Below are positions 1 through 7,430 of a stretch of 35,899 nucleotides of DNA, one piece after another (position 1 is the stretch's first letter; each line of letters starts with the position of its first letter). The DNA comes from Desulfobacterales bacterium. Its GTDB lineage: Bacteria; Desulfobacterota; Desulfobacteria; Desulfobacterales; C00003060. A model generated the notes under the pieces. The model saw only the letters and a list, made by a program, of their open reading frames with translations. It was not told where the DNA came from and searched no databases. A program made the translations under genes and the position numbers. The stretch is from the NCBI GenBank assembly GCA_013375395.1, contig JABXJW010000009.1, positions 1-35,899 of the forward strand. The letters run 5' to 3'.

Positions 1-174
1 CATTGGTACGTCGCACAAGCGATCCCGCAGATTGACGCCGAGATTGCGGAAAAGGGCCATTTATGGATGGAAACTAACTATAGGAAAAGAGGATGTTCTC
101 TGTCAAGGGATAAACCAGCAACGGATTCATCGGCAGTGACAAAACGGGCACATCAGCGATGCAAACCATACTAA
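1..174 (+). CDS. C-terminal end of a gene truncated by the window edge
   Basis: Frame 1 is open from the first base to a TAA at 172-174, giving about 57 residues that begin HWYVAQAIPQ. The first 20 codons favour G or C in the third position, as in the neighbours; the later part looks less coding-like. It would overlap the start of the permease gene by 16 bases. Permeases of the next gene's family normally follow their ATP-binding subunit, so this may be the tail of an ABC ATPase. No ATPase motif is visible, so that is inference from context only. Confidence 0.35.
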   Translation, partial: HWYVAQAIPQIDAEIAEKGHLWMETNYRKRGCSLSRDKPATDSSAVTKRAHQRCKPY

Positions 175-1853
175 CATTGCTTAAACCACGCATATGGGCC
201 TTCAAGCACCGATTTCAGGGGCGTCTTGAAGGCAGGGCATGGGTGAGGATACTTATTGCCTTGGCAGGCTTTCTGTTTTGGGCCGGAATCTTTGCTGTTT
301 TTTATCGTGTGCTGTCTTACTTTCAAGGAATTGAAGGATTCGGCGACATCCTGGCCCGAAAGCTTCTTTCCATGGTCCTTGTCGCTTTCTTTTCCATCCT
401 GATATTCAGCAGTATCCTCACGGCCCTGTCTACGCTCTACCTTTCAAAAGATCTGCCGCTGATCCATGCAGCCCCGGTTCCAGTTGAAGAGATCTTTGTG
501 GCGCGGTGGCTTGAGAGCACCTTTGACAGTTGCTGGATGGTGCTTCTGTTCGGCATTCCCGTATTTTTGGCATATGGGCTCGTTTACCATGCGGGATTCG
601 ACTTTTACGCAGCCTTGGCCTGCTCGCTGCCGCCGTTCTGTATCCTTGCGTCTGCCCTGGGCGCTCTGACAGTGCTGGTTGTGGTGATATCTCTTCCCGC
701 CAACCGGATGCGGGATATCTTTGTACTCCTTGCCATGGCAATAGTGATTCTCTTGTACTTTATGTTTCGGTTCATGAGGCCTGAGAGGCTGGTAGACCCG
801 GACGCGCTGGCGACCCTGTCCCTTTATCTCGGCTCTCTAAAGGCGCCCGGCTCACCCTTTCTCCCCACCACATGGACCCTTGAAACCCTTTGGCCGCTCT
901 TAACGGGAAAAAGGGACACGGCGCTGTTTTATCTCGGGCTTTCCGCCAGCGGGGCGCTGTCTGCGGTTTTCATTCAGACCAAGCTTGCCGGCATCATTTA
1001 TTTCAAAGGGGTTTCTAAGGCCCAGGCAGCCCGCAGCCGGCGGCTGCGTACGAAGAGGTCCTTCGGCATGGATTGGACGCGGGTTTTGCCGGTTTCCGGA
1101 AGAGTCCTCGCGCTGCTTTCCAAGGATTTCAAAAGCTTTTTTCGGGACAGCACCCAGTGGTCCCAGCTCTTTCTGCTTGGGGCATTAGTCGTCGTCTATC
1201 TTTACAACTTCAAGGTGCTGCCCATCGAGAAAGCTCCCATTGAAGCGTTCTATCTTCAAAACATCCTGTCCTTTTTGAACATGGGCCTTGCCGGTTTCGT
1301 GCTTTCCGCCATCGCGGTCCGGTTCGTATTCCCTGCGGTCAGCATGGAGGGGCAGGCCATTTGGGTTATAAGGTCGGCGCCGATTTCCTTGAAGACCTTC
1401 CTTTGGGCCAAGTTCTTCACATATGTTGGGCCGATCCTTGTCCTTTCAGAAACGCTCATCGTGATTTCAAACAAGTTGCTTTCGGTCACCCCATTCATGA
1501 TGTGGCTTTCCACGATAACCGTCTTTTTTATGGTGTTTGGCATCACGGCGATGGGCGTGGGTCTGGGTGCGGCCTATCCCAATTTTCATGTGGAGAACAT
1601 TGCCCACGTGGCGACAGGCTTCGGCGGGATGCTTTTTATGATACTGTGTGCAGGCTTTATCGGATCAGTCGTAGTGCTTGAGGCAGGCTCGGTCTACACC
1701 ATCTTCATGGCAAGAGTCCGGGGTGTGCCAATCCCGTTGGCCAACTGGGCGTGGATCAGCCTTTCTTTTGTTTTGGCGGCTGTGGTCAATGTGCTGGCCG
1801 TGTGCTGGCCCATGCGTTTCGGGCTGGAGCGTCTGTCTCAGATGGATGCTTAG
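159..1853 (+). CDS. ABC-2-like transporter permease, large integral membrane protein
   Basis: A 564-residue protein with many hydrophobic segments (about residues 28-50, 68-95, 125-180, 185-205, 255-280, 335-350, 370-395, 420-440, 450-480, 490-510 and 530-555). It has the soluble N-terminal start (KPRIWAFKHRFQGR) and the two-half layout of large bacterial permeases annotated as putative ABC exporters (ABC_tran_2 type). It should sit in the inner membrane and work with an ABC ATPase, probably encoded just upstream outside the window. The substrate cannot be told from sequence. The ATG at 159 has no strong Shine-Dalgarno site, which fits translational coupling to the upstream frame that it overlaps. 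Family assignment rests on overall topology and composition rather than a short signature. Confidence 0.7.
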   Translation: MQTILTLLKPRIWAFKHRFQGRLEGRAWVRILIALAGFLFWAGIFAVFYRVLSYFQGIEGFGDILARKLLSMVLVAFFSILIFSSILTALSTLYLSKDLPLIHAAPVPVEEIFVARWLESTFDSCWMVLLFGIPVFLAYGLVYHAGFDFYAALACSLPPFCILASALGALTVLVVVISLPANRMRDIFVLLAMAIVILLYFMFRFMRPERLVDPDALATLSLYLGSLKAPGSPFLPTTWTLETLWPLLTGKRDTALFYLGLSASGALSAVFIQTKLAGIIYFKGVSKAQAARSRRLRTKRSFGMDWTRVLPVSGRVLALLSKDFKSFFRDSTQWSQLFLLGALVVVYLYNFKVLPIEKAPIEAFYLQNILSFLNMGLAGFVLSAIAVRFVFPAVSMEGQAIWVIRSAPISLKTFLWAKFFTYVGPILVLSETLIVISNKLLSVTPFMMWLSTITVFFMVFGITAMGVGLGAAYPNFHVENIAHVATGFGGMLFMILCAGFIGSVVVLEAGSVYTIFMARVRGVPIPLANWAWISLSFVLAAVVNVLAVCWPMRFGLERLSQMDA

Positions 1854-1873
1854 TTGCTTAGTTCGTAAGAATT

Positions 1874-1912
1874 CAGCCTGTTTTATTCTTTTTCTTTGAT
1901 AAGGCTAAAATG
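1874..1912 (+). repeat. 39-bp intergenic repeat, copy 1
   Basis: This copy starts CAGCCTGTTTTATTC and ends AAGGCTAAAATG. It matches 7372-7410 at all but three of 39 positions. Short arms AGCCT and AGGCT face each other, so it can form a weak hairpin. Both copies follow the end of a gene by a short distance. Confidence 0.7.
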
Positions 1913-2117
1913 ATTCCTTGGTTCCAAAAGTGGTGTCTTTTTCTGGCAGAAAAGTTTTTTTATGAAAGCTTATCCGGCTTTCCCGCGTTAGGAGCTCCTT
2001 GACTGTGCTTGTTATTACTGTTAGTCTTCAAAAGCCGTGGATTGAGGAGAGAGCATTTTTGGGGAGACGGCATTTCATCTCTTGTCAGCAGCTGAGATCA
2101 CTATCCCGAATATTTTA

Positions 2118-2150
2118 TGAAAAATGTCGATAAACTATCTACATTTTTCA
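2118..2150 (+). promoter_or_regulatory. Perfect 10-bp inverted repeat upstream of lipoprotein gene
   Basis: TGAAAAATGT (2118-2127) and ACATTTTTCA (2141-2150) are exact reverse complements around a 13-base spacer. No T-run follows, so a classical terminator is unlikely. It lies 34 bases before the lipoprotein start. An operator or mRNA hairpin is possible; which one is inference. Confidence 0.4.
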
Positions 2151-2184
2151 CTCCCCGGGCGAGCTGCAAAAAATGGAGGACGCC

Positions 2185-2655
2185 ATGACGGATTTGAGAC
2201 GATGGAGGGTTTTTGCAGGTGTTTTGGCTCTGTTGCTTGCTTTGACGATCTGTGCCGGATGTGCCCGATTGAAAAGAAGGTCTGCCGACCTTGAAAAAGG
2301 GGAAGCCGGGGCGCCCGAGGAGGCTAAGACCCAGGAATCTCTTTACTACGATTTTGAAGACATTCTGGTTCCTGCAGATCTCAAGCTGGATAAGAAAAGG
2401 ACTCTTGTTTATCATGCCCCTCATTTCACTGCCGGGGTGTTGGCATTGTCGGGACGGGTGGAGGTGAACTCTCTCATCAGGTTCTTTGAAAACAACATGG
2501 TAAAGGATAAGTGGAAAGTTTTGAGTGTCTTCAAAGCTCCACGTACAATCATGTTTTTTGACAAGGCGAATCGAAGCTGTATTATTAACGTCACTGAAAA
2601 ACAGCTCAAGACCGAAGTCGAGATTTGGGTAGCTCCAGGCGTAGAGGGCGGATAA
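2185..2655 (+). CDS. Small predicted lipoprotein of unknown function
   Basis: Start chosen at 2185 because GGAGG (2175-2179) lies 5 bases upstream; an in-frame ATG at 2173 lacks such a site. The 156-residue product has a basic N-terminus (RRWR), a hydrophobic stretch and a Cys at residue 26 (CAGC), a plausible lipobox with an unusual Cys at -3. The mature part starts with a charged linker and then a compact domain containing FEDILVPADLKL and GRVEVNSLIRFFENNM. Lipoproteins with this type of domain occur in sulfate-reducing and related deltaproteobacteria, but I do not know a function. It is expected to be anchored in the inner or outer membrane facing the periplasm. It stands upstream of coaBC, separated by a repeat array, so it is probably not functionally tied to it. 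Confidence 0.75.
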   Translation: MTDLRRWRVFAGVLALLLALTICAGCARLKRRSADLEKGEAGAPEEAKTQESLYYDFEDILVPADLKLDKKRTLVYHAPHFTAGVLALSGRVEVNSLIRFFENNMVKDKWKVLSVFKAPRTIMFFDKANRSCIINVTEKQLKTEVEIWVAPGVEGG

Positions 2656-2681
2656 GCCCAGGTGTTGAGATAAGCGGTGGT

Positions 2682-2709
2682 GTCCGTTGATAGTTGTCTG
2701 TTGTCCATT
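2682..2709 (+). repeat. Heptamer array, family G (GTCCRTT type)
   Basis: Four 7-bp units in exact phase: GTCCGTT, GATAGTT, GTCTGTT, GTCCATT. It starts 26 bases after the lipoprotein stop and stands next to the family A arms at 2728-2821. Confidence 0.65.
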
Positions 2710-2727
2710 GCGAAGCCGCAATAGATT

Positions 2728-2821
2728 GATGCCCGATGCCGGATGCCGGTCAAAACATTCGCTATTACACGCGAGCATGCACGAGACATCAGGTATCTGG
2801 TATCTGGCATCAGGTATCAGG
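2728..2821. repeat. Family A heptamer arms in inverted orientation before coaBC
   Basis: The left arm (2728-2749) has GATGCCC, GATGCCG, GATGCCG units. The right arm (2787-2821) has CATCAGG, TATCTGG, TATCTGG, CATCAGG, TATCAGG, the reverse-complement word type. About 37 unrelated bases lie between them. The arms could pair imperfectly into a hairpin. The right arm ends 20 bases before the coaBC start. Confidence 0.75.
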
Positions 2822-2841
2822 AATGAATAACGGATCACGAA

Positions 2842-4044
2842 ATGCCCGATCCATTGAAGGATAAGAAGATCGTCCTGGGAGTTTGCGGCGGGATTGCGGC
2901 ATACAAGGCGGCTGATTTTCTCAGATGCCTTGTAAAGTCCGGCGCAGAGGCGCGCATCATCATGACCAGGGCTGCCAAGGCATTTGTAGGGCCTGTAACC
3001 TTTGAGGCCCTTTCCGGACATCCGGTCTGGGCTGATATGTTCGATGGCCGGAAAGATGGCGCCTTCAGACACATCGTATGGGCGGGGGGTGCGGATGCCG
3101 TGGTCATCATACCGGCAACCGCCAATATCATCGGCAAGATGGCACATGGGATTGCCGATGATCCGCTGACGACTTTCATCCTGGCGGCAAAGTCGCCGGT
3201 TCTGGTGTGTCCCTCCATGAACGCTCGCATGTATGAAAATTCCGTGGTGCAGGACAACATAGAACGACTTCGCCGGGCCGGCATGCATGTGGTGGACCCT
3301 GAGACAGGATTGTTGGCGTGCGGCAGCCGTGGGGCAGGGCGGCTTGCCGATATCGGGACCGTAGCAGAGGAGCTTCGGTGCTTGCTGGCCCCGCAGGATC
3401 TGGCCGGAAAGCGGGTTTTGGTCACTGCAGGGCCTACTCAGGAGCCGATAGATCCGGCAAGATTCATAAGCAATCCTTCTTCCGGCAAAATGGGATATGC
3501 CATTGCCCGTGCCGCCCGCAGGCGGGGGGCACGGGTTGTTTTGATCAGCGGCCCCAATACGCTTGCCGATCCTCATGGTGTGACAGTCATTCGGCTGAGG
3601 ACTGCCGAAGAGATGTTTGACGCGGTAATGGCGCATGCGGACGAGAGCACGATCATAATCAAGGCGGCGGCAGTGTCCGATTGGAAACCGGCTCGTTATT
3701 TTCAACACAAAGTAAAAAAGGACGAGATGCAGCAGCAGTTGCCACTTGAACAGACCGGGGATATTCTCAAGGCACTGGCAGTGAAGAAAAAAGATAAAGC
3801 TGTGGTCGGCTTTGCAGCCGAAACTCAAGATTTGCAGGAAAACGCCCGGGCAAAGCTGGCTGAAAAGAGCCTCGACCTGATTGTTGCCAATCTCATCGGG
3901 CAGGCTGATTCCGGCTTTGGTTCGGATGCCAACCAGGTGAGTGTTTTTTACAAAGATGGCCGCACAGAGGCACTCCCGCTCATGGACAAGGGTGAGCTTG
4001 CAGATATTCTGTTGGATAGGGTGTTGGAGGTCAAAAAAGTATGA
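2842..4044 (+). CDS. coaBC: Bifunctional phosphopantothenoylcysteine decarboxylase / phosphopantothenate-cysteine ligase
   Basis: Two consecutive steps of coenzyme A synthesis: CTP-dependent joining of cysteine to 4'-phosphopantothenate, then FMN-dependent decarboxylation to 4'-phosphopantetheine. The N-terminal CoaC flavoprotein domain shows GGIAAYK (16-22), PSMNARMYEN (124-133, the conserved PxMN substrate-binding motif) and the active-site Cys at about 160 in ACGSRGAGRLAD. The CoaB domain starts near residue 190 with LVTAGPTQEPIDP and contains SNPSSGKMG and KAAAVSDWKP (from 274). At 400 residues it is the usual length. The start has only a weak ribosome-binding site. The stop TGA (4042-4044) lies inside the first word of a family A array. 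Cytoplasmic; not clearly in an operon. Confidence 0.96.
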   Translation: MPDPLKDKKIVLGVCGGIAAYKAADFLRCLVKSGAEARIIMTRAAKAFVGPVTFEALSGHPVWADMFDGRKDGAFRHIVWAGGADAVVIIPATANIIGKMAHGIADDPLTTFILAAKSPVLVCPSMNARMYENSVVQDNIERLRRAGMHVVDPETGLLACGSRGAGRLADIGTVAEELRCLLAPQDLAGKRVLVTAGPTQEPIDPARFISNPSSGKMGYAIARAARRRGARVVLISGPNTLADPHGVTVIRLRTAEEMFDAVMAHADESTIIIKAAAVSDWKPARYFQHKVKKDEMQQQLPLEQTGDILKALAVKKKDKAVVGFAAETQDLQENARAKLAEKSLDLIVANLIGQADSGFGSDANQVSVFYKDGRTEALPLMDKGELADILLDRVLEVKKV

Positions 4045-4197
4045 TGCCGGATGTCAATGGACTGATGACTGATGCCGGATACCGGATGCATGATTTACCT
4101 TGACCTGCCCGCTGTGTGTGGCGGGTGGCAGGCGTGGAGGATGGACGACATCAAAGATCAGGCATCTGGCATCAGGTATCCGGCATCGGGGATCGGG
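4043..4197. repeat. Family A heptamer arms around a hairpin core, between coaBC and UDG gene
   Basis: The left arm is seven 7-bp units in perfect phase, 4043-4091: GATGCCG, GATGTCA, ATGGACT, GATGACT, GATGCCG, GATACCG, GATGCAT. The right arm is six units in the opposite sense, 4156-4197: GATCAGG, CATCTGG, CATCAGG, TATCCGG, CATCGGG, GATCGGG. Between them is a G/C-rich core with facing CCTGCC and GGCAGG around 4104-4132. The coaBC stop is in the left arm and the next gene starts 5 bases after the right arm. Confidence 0.8.
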
Positions 4198-4201
4198 ACA
4201 A

Positions 4202-4921
4202 ATGACTCAGCCTGTTCAGGCATTCAACAATCGTTTTAGCCAACTTCTGTCCGAGATCACGGATGACCTTGGGGGCTACCTGCGATATATAAAGGGGTTG
4301 GGATACAAGGGCGTAGCTATGTCCGATGAGTCTGTCAGAATCTTGGAGCGCTGGGGCAAGGGATTTTTGGCTGAAGACCTTGAGATGATTCGCAACGATC
4401 TGGGTGAGTGCCGGCGGTGCAAACTTTACAAAGGCCGCAGGCACGTCGTCTTTGGCGAAGGGAACCCACGTGCCAAGCTTGTCCTTGTCGGCGAAGGGCC
4501 CGGCTACGAAGAAGATATTCAGGGCAGCCCCTTTGTGGGCCAGGCTGGTCAGTTGCTGACCAGGATACTTAAGTCGATAAACTTGACGCGGCAGGAGGTC
4601 TATATCTGCAATATCATAAAGTGCCGCCCACCAGGGAATCGGGATCCCGAGCCGGACGAAATCGCCGCCTGCACCCCCTTTCTCCGCCGCCAGATAAGAG
4701 CCATAAGACCCAAATTTATTTGCGCCCTGGGGACCTTTGCAGCCCAAACACTCCTTGAAACCAATACCCCGATTTCCAACCTGCGGGGCCGTTTCCATAC
4801 ATATGAGGATATTTTACTGCTTCCTACCTATCACCCGGCCTTTCTTCTGCGCAATCCCGGCAAGAAGCGCGATGTTTGGATGGACGTGCAAATGCTTCAA
4901 GAGGCTTATGAAAAGACTTAG
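4202..4921 (+). CDS. Family 4 uracil-DNA glycosylase with iron-sulfur cluster
   Basis: Base-excision repair enzyme that removes uracil, from cytosine deamination or dUTP incorporation, from DNA. The 239-residue protein carries the family 4 signature VLVGEGPGYEEDIQGSPF (from 94) and GQAGQLL, the HPAF motif at His211, and four cysteines at about 70, 73, 141 and 157, placed as the ligands of the 4Fe-4S cluster of this family (GECRRCK; IKCRPPGNRDPEP; AACTPF). The open frame extends upstream to a TTG at 4100, but that part is translated repeat array. The ATG at 4202, just after the array, fits the family. The 3' end overlaps the nfeD start by 14 bases, indicating translational coupling. Confidence 0.9.
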   Translation: MTQPVQAFNNRFSQLLSEITDDLGGYLRYIKGLGYKGVAMSDESVRILERWGKGFLAEDLEMIRNDLGECRRCKLYKGRRHVVFGEGNPRAKLVLVGEGPGYEEDIQGSPFVGQAGQLLTRILKSINLTRQEVYICNIIKCRPPGNRDPEPDEIAACTPFLRRQIRAIRPKFICALGTFAAQTLLETNTPISNLRGRFHTYEDILLLPTYHPAFLLRNPGKKRDVWMDVQMLQEAYEKT

Positions 4922-6206
4922 GGTCTCATTCAAAATCGCTGCCGTGGTGATGGTACTGGCAAGTACCATTGTTGGATTTCCCATTGAAGCTCAGGCTGCC
5001 AAGAAAGAAGTCTATGTAGTCAAGGTTTCCGGCACGATCAATCCGGGTCTGGCAGAGTATCTTATAAGAAGCATGGAAAAGTCCTCCAGGGAAGGGGCTG
5101 CTTGTCTGGTGATTCAGCTTGATACCCCTGGCGGGCTGGCGCTTTCCATGCGCTCCATCGTCATGGCTATGCTCTCTTCGGATATTCCCATAGTGGTTTA
5201 TGTATCGCCGAGCGGGGCGCGGGCGGCCTCTGCCGGTGTGATGATTACACTTGCGGCAGACATTGCAGCCATGGCCCCAGGCACCAATATTGGCGCAGCA
5301 CATCCGGTAAACCTCGGTCAAAAGAAGATGGACGAGACCATGGCCGAGAAGGTCGTCAATGACATGGTAGCCTATGCCAAGAGCATTGCGGAAAAGCGGG
5401 GTCGAAACAGCGAGTGGGCCGAAAAGGCGGTTCGTGAAAGTGTCTCTGTGACGGAAAAGGAGGCCCTGAAGCTCAAGGTCATAGACCTCATTGCTGAGGA
5501 TCTGGACGATCTGGTTGAAAAGATCGATGGTTGGGAATTAAAGGACAAAGGAACCCTGCACACCAAGGGAGTGAGACGGGTGGCCCTGATAGAAAGCCTT
5601 AGGGACAAGGTCCTCAAGACCTTGAGCGATCCCAATATTGCCTATCTGCTCATGATGATCGGCTTGGCCGGCCTCTACTTTGAACTTTCAAACCCCGGCG
5701 CCATCTTTCCGGGGGTGATCGGGGCCATCTCTCTGATCCTGGCCTTTTTTGCCTTTCAGACGCTTCCGGTGAACTATGCGGGGATCTTGCTCATTGCCGT
5801 GGCCATTGTCCTGTTTATTCTTGAAATGAAGGTGACAAGCTATGGTCTGCTGAGCCTGGGCGGTATCATCTCGCTCTTTTTGGGATCATTGATGCTCTTC
5901 CAAGGGACAACACCCGAGATGCGGCTGTCCTGGGGAGTGCTGATTCCGACGGTCGCCATGGTTTCCGGTTTTTTCGTAGTCTTGGCCGGCCTGGTCTTTC
6001 GATCGCAGATATCAAAACCGCAAACCGGCGACAAAGGCTTGATCGGCGAGGTTGGAGTGGCCAAAAGCAGGCTTGAGCCCGGGGGCAAGGTGTTCGTTCA
6101 CGGAGAGCTTTGGAATGCGGTGGCTCAAGAGCCTATTGAGCCGGGTGCCAGGGTTCGTGTGGTGGGCGTGGATCACCTGATCTTAAAGGTTGAGCGGGTT
6201 GGATAG
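4908..6206 (+). CDS. nfeD: NfeD long-form membrane serine protease (ClpP-class, with NfeD domain)
   Basis: A 432-residue protein: signal peptide or membrane anchor (5-30), ClpP/SppA-like protease domain (about 35-230), four or five membrane helices (about 240-370) and a C-terminal OB-fold NfeD domain (about 375-432). The likely nucleophile is Ser108 in SGARAASAGV; Lys148 is the best candidate general base by spacing from archaeal PH1510. The start at 4908 follows GAGG by 3 bases; the open frame begins 57 codons earlier, inside the UDG gene. NfeD proteases work with stomatin-like proteins, and the next gene is one, so the two probably form a membrane quality-control complex. The TAG stop (6204-6206) lies in the first unit of a family B array. 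Confidence 0.93.
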   Translation: MKRLRVSFKIAAVVMVLASTIVGFPIEAQAAKKEVYVVKVSGTINPGLAEYLIRSMEKSSREGAACLVIQLDTPGGLALSMRSIVMAMLSSDIPIVVYVSPSGARAASAGVMITLAADIAAMAPGTNIGAAHPVNLGQKKMDETMAEKVVNDMVAYAKSIAEKRGRNSEWAEKAVRESVSVTEKEALKLKVIDLIAEDLDDLVEKIDGWELKDKGTLHTKGVRRVALIESLRDKVLKTLSDPNIAYLLMMIGLAGLYFELSNPGAIFPGVIGAISLILAFFAFQTLPVNYAGILLIAVAIVLFILEMKVTSYGLLSLGGIISLFLGSLMLFQGTTPEMRLSWGVLIPTVAMVSGFFVVLAGLVFRSQISKPQTGDKGLIGEVGVAKSRLEPGGKVFVHGELWNAVAQEPIEPGARVRVVGVDHLILKVERVG

Positions 6207-6254
6207 TCATTGGTCAATAGTCACTGGTCATTAGTACGGATGCCGGATGTCGGG
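6204..6254. repeat. Family B then family A heptamer words at the nfeD stop
   Basis: TAGTCAT, TGGTCAA, TAGTCAC, TGGTCAT, TAGTACG (6204-6238) are in 7-bp phase and run directly into family A words GATGCCG, GATGTCG. The first three bases are the nfeD stop codon. The opposite-facing arm is at 6437-6494. Confidence 0.7.
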
Positions 6255-6297
6255 AAAAAACTATCCAAAGATATTTGAAATTTGCTTTGCTCATTTT

Positions 6298-6380
6298 GAA
6301 TATCGAACCGTAGAACAAGGAACCGCAGAATTTCGAAGGCTTCACTTCGACATTCAATATTTCTTGTTCGATATTCTGCG
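6298..6380. repeat. Inverted ~7-bp-period arms, family I (TTCRAYA / GAACNNN type)
   Basis: The right arm has TTC recurring at 6346, 6353, 6361, 6367 and 6374 (TTCGACA, TTCAATA, TTCGATA, TTCTGCG). The left arm (6298-6339) has the reverse-type words GAATATC, GAACCGT, AGAACAA, GGAACCG. The two halves can pair around CTTCG-rich sequence near 6335-6350. Confidence 0.55.
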
Positions 6381-6392
6381 GTTTAAGCAAAC

Positions 6393-6411
6393 CTGAGAGA
6401 CAATCTCTCAG
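6393..6411 (+). other. Perfect 8-bp hairpin
   Basis: CTGAGAGA (6393-6400) and TCTCTCAG (6404-6411) pair with a CAA loop. No T-run follows, so it is not a convincing terminator. It lies between the I and B repeats in the nfeD-slipin gap. Confidence 0.5.
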
Positions 6412-6436
6412 ACTGAAACAGTAAGAATCTAATAGC

Positions 6437-6494
6437 AAGTGACCAATGACCAATGACCAATGACAAGTGACTAATGACCACTGACCAGTCACCA
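6437..6494 (+). repeat. Family B heptamer array before slipin gene
   Basis: About eight units of the AATGACC/AGTGACC type in 7-bp phase, with variants AGTGACT and ACTGACC. It is in opposite orientation to the 6204-6238 words. It ends just before the slipin ribosome-binding site. Confidence 0.75.
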
Positions 6495-6508
6495 ACAAGG
6501 AGGTTTCT

Positions 6509-7255
6509 ATGATTACTATAATTACCGCTGTTATCCTGCTGGTGTTCTTTTTGGCCTCTGCCATTCGGATCCTCAATGAATATGAGCGTGGCGTCATATT
6601 CCGTTTGGGGCGCGTGATCGGCGCCAAGGGCCCTGGCCTAATCATCCTGATTCCCATCGTTGACAAGATGGTCAAGGTGAGTCTGCGTCTGATTACCATG
6701 GATGTGGAGCCCCAGGACGTCATCACCCGGGACAACGTGTCGGTCAAGGTGAATGCGGTCATCTATTTTAGAGTCATGGAGTCGGTTAAGGCGGTTATCG
6801 AGGTGGAAAACTACATGTATGCCACATCCCAGCTCGCCCAAACCACACTCCGCAGTGTGTGCGGAGAGGCTGAATTGGACGAACTCCTTTCCGAGCGGGA
6901 AAAGCTCAACACACAGCTTCAAGAAATCCTGGATACCCACACCGACCCATGGGGAATCAAGGTCTCCACAGTGGAGGTCAAGCATATTGATCTGCCGCAG
7001 GAGATGCAGCGGGCCATGGCCAAGCAGGCTGAGGCAGAGCGGGAACGACGCGCCAAGGTCATCAATGCAGAAGGAGAGTTTCAGGCGGCCGACAGGCTGG
7101 CAGAGGCTGCTACCATCATCCGGGAACATCCCATGGCCTTGCAGTTGCGGTATCTCCAGACACTTCGCGAGATCGCGGCTGAAAACAATTCCACAACCGT
7201 GTTCCCGATTCCCATTGACCTTTTCAGTCCTTTTCTCGCCCAGACGGAGAAGTAG
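6509..7255 (+). CDS. Slipin / stomatin-like SPFH (band 7) membrane protein
   Basis: A 248-residue SPFH-domain protein: N-terminal membrane anchor (1-20), then the conserved [18 protein letters not shown] start of the slipin family, [18 protein letters not shown], and a C-terminal coiled region ([16 protein letters not shown]). Slipins oligomerise on membranes and act as scaffold and substrate for NfeD proteases; the archaeal pair PH1511/PH1510 is the model. The nfeD gene is directly upstream but separated by 302 bases of repeats, so the pair may be transcribed together with a long spacer. AGGAGG lies 7 bases before the ATG. The length is normal for the family. Confidence 0.94.
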   Translation: MITIITAVILLVFFLASAIRILNEYERGVIFRLGRVIGAKGPGLIILIPIVDKMVKVSLRLITMDVEPQDVITRDNVSVKVNAVIYFRVMESVKAVIEVENYMYATSQLAQTTLRSVCGEAELDELLSEREKLNTQLQEILDTHTDPWGIKVSTVEVKHIDLPQEMQRAMAKQAEAERERRAKVINAEGEFQAADRLAEAATIIREHPMALQLRYLQTLREIAAENNSTTVFPIPIDLFSPFLAQTEK

Positions 7256-7294
7256 AGGGCAGAAGAAGGTTAATGTCAAGGTAGAGTGGGTATT

Positions 7295-7317
7295 TTGGAC
7301 TTTTTACGAAACGATCA
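7295..7317. repeat. Solo end of the GTAAAAAGTC inverted-repeat element
   Basis: TTGGACTTTTTACGAAAC and following bases match the right end of the MITE-like elements at 24378-24532 and 34847-35037. No partner end is seen nearby, so this looks like a remnant. It lies just downstream of the slipin gene. Confidence 0.5.
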
Positions 7318-7371
7318 AAATTAGACTTTCAAAAATCGCCCAATTTAGGTATTAAAATTTAACAGCCGTTT

Positions 7372-7410
7372 CAGCCTGTTTCATTCTGTTTCTTTCATAA
7401 GGCTAAAATG
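7372..7410 (+). repeat. 39-bp intergenic repeat, copy 2
   Basis: Starts CAGCCTGTTTCATTC and ends AAGGCTAAAATG; differs from 1874-1912 at three positions. It ends 20 bases before the start of the next gene. Confidence 0.7.
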
Positions 7411-7430
7411 GTATAAAGGAGAATTCTGCT

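Larger units (their letters stand above)
1854..2184. other. 331-bp intergenic stretch with repeats and an inverted repeat
   Basis: No gene is seen here. It holds the 39-bp repeat (1874-1912), a segment around 1938-1965 (CTTTTTCTGGCAGAAAAG) that resembles 11785-11812, and a divergent copy of the AGCTTATCCGGCTT element at 1967-1992. It also holds the inverted repeat at 2118-2150 just before the lipoprotein gene. Confidence 0.6.

Noticed and set aside
2101-3828. 575-codon open frame on the minus strand across coaBC
   Set aside because: It is antisense to a gene with complete CoaBC motifs; the translation has no domain likeness, is rich in His, Arg and Cys, and has no ribosome-binding site.
4100-4201. 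N-terminal extension of the UDG gene from TTG 4100
   Set aside because: The extra residues are translated heptamer array and hairpin core; the ATG at 4202 matches the family start.
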